A stretch of DNA of 6,767 nt from positions 1 through 6,767 of the forward strand of contig DYCW01000086.1 in NCBI GenBank assembly GCA_019417865.1. Direction: 5' to 3'. Source of the stretch: Ruminococcus sp. GTDB taxonomy: Bacteria > Bacillota > Clostridia > Oscillospirales > Ruminococcaceae. A program made the position numbers and the translations under genes. How positions within the stretch are numbered: position 1 is the stretch's first letter; each line of letters begins with the position of its first letter. Positions 1 to 4,892 of the stretch are shown here, one piece after another. Below the pieces are notes generated by a model. That model was not told the DNA's origin. It made no database searches and worked only from the letters and a program-made list of their open reading frames with translations.

Positions 1-119
1 ATAATAATTATCATTAGAGGAAAGGCGATTTCTACTAAGGCATTTATACTATTTGGTATTTTTATTACGATATTTGATAATATGTTTGCTAATATAATCA
101 AAGAAAAATATACAATCAT
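1..119 (-). CDS. N-terminal part of an AT-rich small membrane protein (runs off left edge)
   Basis: I do not recognise this gene. From an ATG at 119 the minus strand stays open to the window edge (39 codons). The product is very hydrophobic: a first membrane segment (MIVYFSLIILANILSNIVI), a short polar turn (KIPNSIN), then the start of a second segment. The ATG has no Shine-Dalgarno of its own. It overlaps the TGA of a 16-codon ORF (116-166) as ATGA, and that ORF has a good ribosome binding site and promoter. Either the two ORFs are translationally coupled, or they are one gene split by a one-base indel in the A6 run at 143-148. Restoring one A would give a charged cytoplasmic N-terminus (MKDDKFKKRN) leading straight into the membrane segment. 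GC is 29 of 150 bases, far below the neighbouring genes, which suggests an accessory gene. The plus strand is also open here (1-150), so strand is not certain. Confidence 0.45.
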   Translation of the reverse strand, partial: MIVYFSLIILANILSNIVIKIPNSINALVEIAFPLMIII

Positions 120-166
120 TGATATAATAGTAAAAATATTTCTTTTTTAAATTTATCGTCTTTCAT
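116..166 (-). CDS. 16-codon leader ORF or first exon-like piece of a frame-broken gene
   Basis: ATG at 166-164 is preceded on the minus strand by AGAGAGGAC and five more bases, a good ribosome binding site at normal spacing. The ORF reads MKDDKFKKEIFLLLYQ and stops at TGA 118-116, overlapping the ATG at 119-117. The charged start followed by a hydrophobic stretch is what the N-terminus of a membrane protein looks like, so a frameshifted beginning of the gene at 1-119 is as likely as a true leader peptide. The A6 run at 143-148 is where an indel would most easily occur. It is not in the phase of a classical A-AAA-AAG minus-one slippery site, so programmed frameshifting is not supported. Confidence 0.35.
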   Translation of the reverse strand: MKDDKFKKEIFLLLYQ

Positions 167-213
167 ATACAGTCCTCTCTGTGCTTTTTAAATTTCTATT
201 TACTGATGAGTGA

Positions 214-242
214 ATTATAATATGAATGATGTTGAACATCAA
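214..242 (-). promoter_or_regulatory. sigma-A type promoter for the left-edge minus-strand gene
   Basis: On the minus strand TTGATG (237-242) and a perfect TATAAT (214-219) are separated by exactly 17 bases (220-236). Transcription would start near 207, about 40 bases before the ATG at 166, with the AGAGAGGAC ribosome binding site between. The -35 box lies only 12 bases beyond the hairpin at 255-294, so this unit is separate from glyA. This promoter is the main reason to prefer the minus-strand reading of 1-166. Confidence 0.6.
227..241. promoter_or_regulatory. 15-base palindrome inside the promoter, operator candidate
   Basis: TGATGTT-G-AACATCA is a perfect inverted repeat with 7-base arms and a one-base centre. 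It covers most of the -35 box (237-242) and the upstream half of the spacer of the promoter above. A homodimeric repressor bound here would block RNA polymerase. The sequence shows the symmetry and position; the regulator is unknown and not in the window. Confidence 0.45.
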
Positions 243-254
243 TGCTACAAGAAC

Positions 255-294
255 ACAAAGTGACTTTTGACGGAATCATCAAAAGTCGCTTTGT
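255..294 (-). terminator. Rho-independent terminator downstream of glyA (possibly bidirectional)
   Basis: Arms 255-270 and 279-294 pair over 16 positions with a single G-U wobble and an 8-base loop. In the glyA direction the stem is followed by a moderately T-rich tail (gttcttg). In the plus direction a T-rich stretch (acttttattt) follows a few bases after the stem. It sits 60 bases past the glyA stop. The tails are weaker than those of the terminators at 4830-4877 and 6063-6102. Confidence 0.6.
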
Positions 295-309
295 AATACT
301 TTTATTTGC

Positions 310-325
310 CTCTGCATGAACAGAG
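310..325. repeat. small hairpin CTCTG-N6-CAGAG between terminator and glyA end
   Basis: Arms 310-314 and 321-325 pair perfectly around a 6-base loop. It abuts the long inverted repeat that begins at 325, so the glyA 3' region can fold into three consecutive hairpins. Its function is unknown and it may be chance. Confidence 0.3.
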
Positions 326-359
326 AATAATTTTCTTTTTAGTAAAAAGAAAATTATTC
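325..359. repeat. perfect 16-bp AT-rich inverted repeat containing the glyA stop codon
   Basis: Arms 325-340 and 344-359 are perfect reverse complements around a 3-base loop (agt). The glyA stop codon (354-356) lies inside the stem. The stem is almost all A/T and is not followed by a T run in the glyA direction, so it is not a classical terminator. It could stabilise the mRNA 3' end. Confidence 0.6.
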
Positions 360-1607
360 ATACAAAGGGTACTGTTTGCAGATTTCGGTTACCATTGCCC
401 GAATCTCGTCTGCCTTGTCCTCGAACTGGGTTGCAGTCAGATACATGCATTCTGCAATCTTGTCCATCTCTGCAACACCCAGACCACGGCTGGTAACTGC
501 CGGTGTGCCGACACGCAGACCAGAGGTGACAAACGGCTTTTCTGGATCGTTCGGAATTGCATTCTTATTGACAGTGATATATACTTCATCCAGACGGTGC
601 TCCAGCTCCTTACCAGTGATGGAGAATGGACGCAGATCCACCAGCATCAAGTGGTTGTCTGTACCGCCGGAAACTAAATGGAATCCACGGTCTACCAGAC
701 CCTTTGCCAGTGCCTGTGCATTTTCTACAATCCGTTTGCCGTATTCCTTGAATTCCGGTTTCATGGCTTCTCCGAAGCAAACTGCCTTTGCTGCAATTAC
801 ATGCATCAGCGGACCACCCTGTGTGCCCGGGAATACTGCCTTGTTGATCTTCTTTGCGATTTCTTCGTCATTGCAGAGAATCAGACCCCCACGAGGACCA
901 CGCAGAGTTTTGTGTGTGGTGGTGGTGGTAACGTCCGCATATGGAACAGGGGACGGATGCATACCGGAAGCCACCAGACCGGCGATGTGTGCCATGTCTA
1001 CCATCAGGTAAGCACCGACAGACTTTGCAATTTCAGACAGCTTCGGGAAATCAATGATTCTTGGATAAGCACTTGCTCCGGCAACAATCAGCTTCGGCTT
1101 GTGTTCCTTTGCCAGAGCGGCTACCTTATCGTAATCAATGACCTCGTCGTCACCCAGACCATAGGAAACGAAGTGAAAATATTTACCGGAAATATTGACC
1201 GGAGAGCCATGTGTCAGATGCCCGCCATGTGCCAAGCTCATGCCCAATACGGTATCACCTGGCTGAAGCAGGGCAAAGTAAACAGCGGTGTTTGCCTGTG
1301 CACCAGAGTGCGGCTGTACATTGGCATACTGTGCACCGAACAGTTTCTTGGCACGGTCAATGGCTATTTCCTCTACAACGTCAACATACTCGCATCCGCC
1401 ATAGTACCGCTTGTGTGGCAGACCTTCTGCATACTTATTGGTGAGGGCAGAACCCATGGCAGCCATCACAGCTGGAGAAACAATATTCTCGCTGGCAATC
1501 AGTTCCAAATTTCTTCTCTGTCTTGCGAGTTCTTGCTGCATGGCAGCAGCGACCTCGGCGTCGTACTTGGAAACAAAGCCGATGGTATCCATCATATCCT
1601 GATACAT
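354..1607 (-). CDS. glyA: Serine hydroxymethyltransferase
   Basis: A cytosolic PLP enzyme that interconverts serine plus tetrahydrofolate with glycine plus 5,10-methylene-THF, the main supply of one-carbon units. The 417 residues match the usual bacterial length. Visible signatures are LELIASEN (34-41), KYAEGLPHKRYYGG (58-71), PHSGAQAN (99-106), the cofactor-site motif VDMAHIAGLVA (203-213, with Asp204 and His207), and the PLP-lysine motif TTTTTHKTLRGPRGG (227-241) with Lys233 as the Schiff-base lysine. SGLRVGTPAVTSRG (362-375) carries the substrate-carboxylate arginine. The ATG at 1607 is chosen because GGAGG stands 7 bases upstream; internal Met codons at residues 5 and 6 have no such site. 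It lies 108 bases downstream of coaBC on the same strand with no hairpin between, so some read-through from coaBC is likely besides its own promoter. Its 3' end lies in the hairpin at 325-359. Confidence 0.98.
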   Translation of the reverse strand: MYQDMMDTIGFVSKYDAEVAAAMQQELARQRRNLELIASENIVSPAVMAAMGSALTNKYAEGLPHKRYYGGCEYVDVVEEIAIDRAKKLFGAQYANVQPHSGAQANTAVYFALLQPGDTVLGMSLAHGGHLTHGSPVNISGKYFHFVSYGLGDDEVIDYDKVAALAKEHKPKLIVAGASAYPRIIDFPKLSEIAKSVGAYLMVDMAHIAGLVASGMHPSPVPYADVTTTTTHKTLRGPRGGLILCNDEEIAKKINKAVFPGTQGGPLMHVIAAKAVCFGEAMKPEFKEYGKRIVENAQALAKGLVDRGFHLVSGGTDNHLMLVDLRPFSITGKELEHRLDEVYITVNKNAIPNDPEKPFVTSGLRVGTPAVTSRGLGVAEMDKIAECMYLTATQFEDKADEIRAMVTEICKQYPLYE

Positions 1608-1660
1608 AATGTGAAATCCTCCAATTGATAAAATTGATCGAACAAAATGTGACCGCTTTT

Positions 1661-1689
1661 ATTATACAACATTTTTCAGAAATTGACAA
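1661..1689 (-). promoter_or_regulatory. sigma-A promoter of glyA
   Basis: On the minus strand TTGTCA (1684-1689) and a perfect TATAAT (1661-1666) are separated by 17 bases. The start would be near 1654, giving a leader of about 47 bases ending in the GGAGG site before the ATG at 1607. The -35 box begins 27 bases past the coaBC stop. I see no riboswitch or attenuator in this short leader. Confidence 0.75.
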
Positions 1690-1715
1690 GCATTTTTGAA
1701 AAGTTTCCATCCGCA

Positions 1716-2918
1716 TCAATGGGCAAAGTAGATACGATTTTTGATTTCACTGAGAATCCGGTGAGCTGCCTGTTCTTTTGTCATTTTTTCAAGTGGGATT
1801 TCCGCATCTGCTGTGATGATGGTGATGATATTGGTATCCGTACCGAATCCAGCCCCTTTTGTCCGCAGACTATTGGCACAAATCATATCACAATGCTTGG
1901 ACTGTAATTTTTTTCTGGAGTTTTCTGTTACATTTTCTGTTTCCATGGAGAAACCACACAGGAACTGTCCTTCTTTTTTGTGTTCCCCGAGCACTTTTAA
2001 AATATCGGTGGTACGCTGTAAGGCAATGGTCAATGTGCCATCTGCCTTTTTGATTTTCTGTTCAGCAGTTTCCACAGGAGTATAATCCGCAACAGCAGCC
2101 GCTTTGATAATACAGTCAAATTCCGCAGCAATGGGCATTATGGCTTGATTCATTTCTTCAGCAGAAACCACTGGAATGACCGTAATAAAGGGCGGTGGTG
2201 TCACTTCCATGTGTGCGGCAACCAGTGTTACATCTGCACCACGCTGCATAGCCGCTTTTGCCAGTGCACATCCCATCTTTCCAGAGGAGTGGTTTGTGAG
2301 AAACCGAACAGGGTCGAGAGATTCTCTGGTTGCACCAGCTGTGATGAGAAATTTTTTTCCAGCAAGGTCTTTTTCAAAGGCAATTTCCCGCAAGATATAC
2401 TCCAGCAGCAGACTTTCTTCGGGCATCCTGCCGTCACCAGAATCGCCGTTGGCGAGCATTCCCGTTGCAGGTGGGATGATTTCATAGCCGAAGCGAGCCA
2501 GTTTTTTCAGGTTGTCCTGTACAATGGGGTTGTGGTACATATTGTGATTCATAGCAGGGGAAATAATTTTTTTGCAAGGGCATGCCATGATCGTTGTAGT
2601 CAGCATATCATCTGCAATGCCGTTTGCCAGTTTCCCAATGACATTTGCAGATGCCGGTGCAACCAGTACGACATCTGCTTGTTTGGCAAGGGCCACATGT
2701 TCGACACTGTATTGAAAGTTGCGGTCAAATGTGTCAATCAGGCATTTGTTGCTTGTAAGGGTTTCAAAGGTGATGGGGTTGATGAATTGCGTAGCATTTT
2801 GCGTCATGAGCACCTGTACATTGGCATGCAGTTTTTTGAGCATACGGGCAAGATTGGCAATTTTATAGGCAGCAATGCTGCCGGTAACCGCCAGTACAAC
2901 GTTTTTTCCAGTTAGCAT
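1716..2918 (-). CDS. coaBC: Bifunctional phosphopantothenoylcysteine decarboxylase / phosphopantothenate-cysteine ligase
   Basis: Fused cytosolic enzyme for CoA steps 2 and 3: CoaB joins cysteine to 4'-phosphopantothenate using a nucleotide triphosphate, and CoaC, an FMN enzyme, decarboxylates the product to 4'-phosphopantetheine. Length (400 aa) is typical. The CoaC half (about 1-180) shows GSIAAYK (13-19), SVEHVALA with catalytic His74, PASANVIGKLANGIADD (88-104), and PAMNHNMY with Asn124. These align with E. coli His75 and Asn125 at a constant offset of one. The CoaB half (about 188-400) shows ITAGATRE (192-199), FLTNHSSGKMG with Asn209, AAAVADY (273-279) and Lys288, matching E. coli Asn210 and Lys289. 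Oddity: the position of E. coli Cys158 is Asn157 here, in MLANGDSGDGRMPE. The ATG at 2918 follows AAAGGAG by 10 bases. It is divergent from panT-coaX, which supply its substrate. Confidence 0.96.
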   Translation of the reverse strand: MLTGKNVVLAVTGSIAAYKIANLARMLKKLHANVQVLMTQNATQFINPITFETLTSNKCLIDTFDRNFQYSVEHVALAKQADVVLVAPASANVIGKLANGIADDMLTTTIMACPCKKIISPAMNHNMYHNPIVQDNLKKLARFGYEIIPPATGMLANGDSGDGRMPEESLLLEYILREIAFEKDLAGKKFLITAGATRESLDPVRFLTNHSSGKMGCALAKAAMQRGADVTLVAAHMEVTPPPFITVIPVVSAEEMNQAIMPIAAEFDCIIKAAAVADYTPVETAEQKIKKADGTLTIALQRTTDILKVLGEHKKEGQFLCGFSMETENVTENSRKKLQSKHCDMICANSLRTKGAGFGTDTNIITIITADAEIPLEKMTKEQAAHRILSEIKNRIYFAH

Positions 2919-2957
2919 GGTAGATACACTCCTTTGATGATGCGTTAACGTGAGTTC

Positions 2958-2974
2958 GATAAACCAGTTTTATC
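2958..2974. promoter_or_regulatory. inverted repeat overlapping the coaBC -10 region
   Basis: GATAAA (2958-2963) and TTTATC (2969-2974) are reverse complements around a 5-base centre. The right arm coincides with the proposed coaBC -10 box, so it could be an operator. Arms are short and AT-rich, so chance is possible. A separate 8-base palindrome CGTTAACG lies at 2943-2950. Confidence 0.25.
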
Positions 2975-2996
2975 CGCCGCCAGCAACTATGGTCAA
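2969..2996 (-). promoter_or_regulatory. candidate promoter of coaBC
   Basis: On the minus strand TTGACC (2991-2996, five of six consensus bases) and GATAAA (2969-2974, four of six) are 16 bases apart. The start would be near 2962, giving a leader of about 44 bases. An alternative TATACT lies at 3263-3268 on the minus strand with a poor -35; if used, the coaBC leader would be about 340 bases long. Confidence 0.4.
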
Positions 2997-3312
2997 GCTG
3001 CCACCCTTGCAAAGCAAATGAGTTGGAATTGGGAAAGGAACGAGAAGCATGATACTGCTTTCCTTCATTTAAAAAACAAAACAGCAAAAATTGAGTGTGG
3101 TTAGACTGCAAATTGAGATACAAAATAGGGGGGAACAGCATAGCGTTTTCGCTGGACGGTTCAGACAAGGTTTTCCTGAGAAGCACGAAAATTGATTTTC
3201 ATGAAAGCGAACAGCCTACTCGGGGCAGTGAGCGAAGCCAATCTGCCAAATCAATCGCCCTTAGTATAACACAGAAAATTCAGAAAAAGATATATAAAAT
3301 TTGAAAAAAATA

Positions 3313-3321
3313 TGATATACT
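3313..3321 (+). promoter_or_regulatory. extended -10 promoter of panT-coaX
   Basis: TGATATACT is a TGn-extended -10 element (TATACT at 3316-3321). There is no convincing -35 at 16-18 bases upstream; the region is all A/T. Extended -10 promoters can do without one. The start would be near 3328, placing the palindrome at 3341-3355 inside the leader. Confidence 0.45.
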
Positions 3322-3340
3322 GCACCTGTATTGTATTGTA

Positions 3341-3355
3341 TCCCTCTCAGAGGGA
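3341..3355. promoter_or_regulatory. 15-base palindrome in the panT leader
   Basis: TCCCTCT-C-AGAGGGA is a perfect inverted repeat with 7-base arms. It lies about 13 bases after the likely transcription start and 9 bases before the AAGGAGG ribosome binding site (3364-3370). As DNA it is an operator candidate for a dimeric repressor. As RNA it can fold as a 5-bp stem with a 5-base loop, and its CCTC could also pair with GAGG of the ribosome binding site. Confidence 0.45.
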
Positions 3356-3378
3356 ATAATAACAAGGAGGTTTTTCTC

Positions 3379-4017
3379 ATGAAGAAAACAAAACTGAACA
3401 CAAAACAACTGGTGATCCTAGGGCTGCTGACGGCACTGACGATGATATTCTCGTTTACGCCGATTGGCTCAATTCCTATCGGTCCACTGGTCATCACCCT
3501 GAACGTGATTCCCATTGCATTGGCAGCCATTACAGCCGGTCCTGTGGGGGGATTGGTAATTGGCAGCGTATTTGGACTGCTCAGTTTTCTGCAATGCTTC
3601 GGTATTGGTGTGCCGAGCGGAATGGGTGCGATTCTTGTGGAAATCAATCCGTTTCTTGCCTTTGTGCAGCGGTTTGTTCCAAGAGCGTTGGATGGTTTCC
3701 TTGTGGGACTGATTTTTAAGGGTGTCAGCAAGCTGACCAACCAGTATGTTTCCTGTGCTGTGACTGGATTTTTTGCTGCCTTTTTGAATACTGTCCTTTT
3801 TATGACAGCACTGGTTGCACTGTATGGCAACACAGAGTATGTGCAGGGTTTGATGGGCGGTAAGAATATTTTGGTGTTTATCTGCACATTTGTGGGTGTG
3901 AATGCCGTGTGTGAGATGCTGGCTTCTACAATTGTAACTGGTGCGGTTGGGGCAGCACTTTGTAAGACAAACTTTGTTCCAACAGCAGCGTCTAAGCCGA
4001 AGACACAAAAAGCATAA
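3379..4017 (+). CDS. panT: ECF transporter S component, probable pantothenate transporter
   Basis: A 212-residue, strongly hydrophobic protein with the size and pattern of an ECF S component: a short basic N-terminus (MKKTKLNTK), then about six membrane segments (roughly 10-30, 36-54, 55-75, 102-118, 122-148 and 162-195), and a polar tail. The segment with NPFLAFVQRFVPRALDG (90-106) resembles the conserved region before the fourth helix in this family. S components bind the vitamin and dock to the shared EcfT-EcfA-EcfA' module, which is not in this window. Pantothenate as substrate is inferred from context: coaX follows after 28 bases and coaBC is divergent. The ATG at 3379 is chosen because AAGGAGG (3364-3370) lies 8 bases before it; an in-frame ATG at 3331 has no ribosome binding site and would translate the leader palindrome. 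Another vitamin S component is the main alternative. Confidence 0.9.
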   Translation: MKKTKLNTKQLVILGLLTALTMIFSFTPIGSIPIGPLVITLNVIPIALAAITAGPVGGLVIGSVFGLLSFLQCFGIGVPSGMGAILVEINPFLAFVQRFVPRALDGFLVGLIFKGVSKLTNQYVSCAVTGFFAAFLNTVLFMTALVALYGNTEYVQGLMGGKNILVFICTFVGVNAVCEMLASTIVTGAVGAALCKTNFVPTAASKPKTQKA

Positions 4018-4045
4018 CAGGAAATCATTTGGAGGGTACAAAGTT

Positions 4046-4810
4046 ATGGTGCTGGCAATTGATATTGGCAATACCAATATTGTCATTGGATGCTTTCAAG
4101 AACAAACGATTTTGTTTCAGGAACGGATGGCGACGAATCCCAAGGCAACTAGTCTGGAATATGCAGCTATGCTGAAAACCGCATTTGAAATGTATGATAT
4201 CGACCGGCACACCATTGATGGCAGTATTATTTCTTCTGTTGTCCCGCCGGTGACTGGAACGGTAAAAAAAGCGGTGATGCAGTATATTGGTATTTCTCCG
4301 ATGGTGGTACGGTATGACATGAAAACTGGTCTGCAAATTGCCATTTCCTATCCGGAAAAGCTGGGCAGTGATTTGATTGTGGATGCAGTTGCTGCCATGC
4401 AGGCATATCCGCTGCCGTTGATTGTGATTGACATGGGAACTGCAACTACACTTTCCGTCATTGACCGGAATCAGCAGTATCTCGGCGGTATCATTATGCC
4501 GGGAGTTGGGGTATCGCACGATTCCTTGATTGCCCGTACTGCACAGCTGCCCAAAATTGCACTTGAACCGCCGGAACAGGTGATTGGGAAGAACACAGTG
4601 GACTGTATGAAAAGCGGTTTGCTGTATGGAACAGCTGGGGCATTAGATGGATTGATTGCCCGCATTCAAGTAGAATTAGGCGAGCCGTGTACCGTGGTTG
4701 CCACGGGCGGACTGGCAAATGTGATTGTACCCCTCTGTCAAAGCCAGATGATTCTGGATGATGATTTGCTCTTAAAAGGGCTCATGACTTTATATAATCA
4801 AAACAAATAA
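4046..4810 (+). CDS. coaX: Type III pantothenate kinase
   Basis: Cytosolic ASKHA-fold kinase for the first CoA step: pantothenate plus ATP to 4'-phosphopantothenate. Enzymes of this type need a monovalent cation and are not inhibited by CoA. Length (254 aa) is typical. Motifs: AIDIGNTN (4-11, phosphate-1 loop with Asp6), SVVPP (64-68), GSDLIVDAVAA (107-117) with Asp109 as the expected catalytic base, VIDMGTATT (127-135) with Asp129, GGIIMPGV (147-154), the conserved NTVDCMKSGLLYG segment (183-195) and ATGGLA (219-224). In the GxDR motif the Arg is replaced by Leu110. The ATG at 4046 is chosen because GGAGGG (4031-4036) lies 9 bases upstream and the product then starts at the canonical motif; a longer in-frame ORF from 3941 overlaps panT and is a shadow. 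It follows panT by 28 bases, so the two form one operon. Confidence 0.96.
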   Translation: MVLAIDIGNTNIVIGCFQEQTILFQERMATNPKATSLEYAAMLKTAFEMYDIDRHTIDGSIISSVVPPVTGTVKKAVMQYIGISPMVVRYDMKTGLQIAISYPEKLGSDLIVDAVAAMQAYPLPLIVIDMGTATTLSVIDRNQQYLGGIIMPGVGVSHDSLIARTAQLPKIALEPPEQVIGKNTVDCMKSGLLYGTAGALDGLIARIQVELGEPCTVVATGGLANVIVPLCQSQMILDDDLLLKGLMTLYNQNK

Positions 4811-4829
4811 AATTATAATACAATACAAA

Positions 4830-4877
4830 AAAACGCTTCGACGGATGGAAAAATATCTGTCGAAGCGTTTTGTTTTT
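4830..4877 (+). terminator. bidirectional Rho-independent terminator between coaX and the aldolase gene
   Basis: Arms 4830-4845 and 4856-4871 pair over 16 positions with one G-U wobble around a 10-base loop. TTTTGTTTTT follows on the plus strand, serving panT-coaX. The A7 run at 4827-4833 gives a U tract on the minus strand, so the same hairpin can end the convergent gene whose stop is at 4893. Confidence 0.9.
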
Positions 4878-4892
4878 CATTACAGCGAGAAA

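Larger units (their letters stand above)
2919..3378. other. 460-base gene-free divergent region between coaBC and panT
   Basis: No credible gene is seen on either strand. The ends hold the coaBC promoter (near 2969-2996) and the panT promoter (3313-3321). The middle (about 3000-3260) has mixed composition, including a G6 run (3128-3133), small hairpins such as AGCG-tttt-CGCT (near 3141-3152) and GAAAA-ttga-TTTTC (near 3187-3200), and the motif GAACAGC twice (near 3133 and 3209). It is much longer than two divergent promoters need. It could hold a long coaBC leader RNA, a decayed gene, or a dispersed repeat; the sequence alone does not decide. Confidence 0.5.

Noticed and set aside
143..148. 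Programmed minus-one frameshift at A6-G
   Set aside because: The reading phase is AAA-AAA-G preceded by T, not the A-AAA-AAG phase of classical slippery sites. An indel or leader coupling explains the data better.
1..150. Plus-strand frame open from the left edge to TAA 148-150 (49 residues, hydrophobic)
   Set aside because: It is in wobble register with the minus-strand frame, so both tend to be open together. Only the minus strand has a promoter, ribosome binding site and start codon. It stays a genuine alternative until the left flank is seen.
678..1628. 316-codon plus-strand ORF antisense to glyA
   Set aside because: It lies wholly opposite an unmistakable glyA, is rich in Cys/His with no family resemblance, and has no ribosome binding site of note. 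Shadow of the real gene.
2145..2915. 256-codon plus-strand ORF antisense to coaBC
   Set aside because: Shadow of coaBC; the composition is Cys/His-rich and unlike a folded protein.
2863..3186. 107-codon minus-strand ORF in the divergent region
   Set aside because: It overlaps the start of coaBC in another frame, has no ribosome binding site, and its composition (many Trp, Cys, His, Ser) looks non-coding.
3261..4028. 255-codon minus-strand ORF antisense to panT
   Set aside because: It covers panT and its promoter. The panT reading has a ribosome binding site, membrane topology and operon context.
3941..4045. Upstream extension of the coaX frame to an ATG inside panT
   Set aside because: The extra 35 residues are basic and unlike any CoaX, while the ATG at 4046 has a good ribosome binding site and begins the canonical motif.
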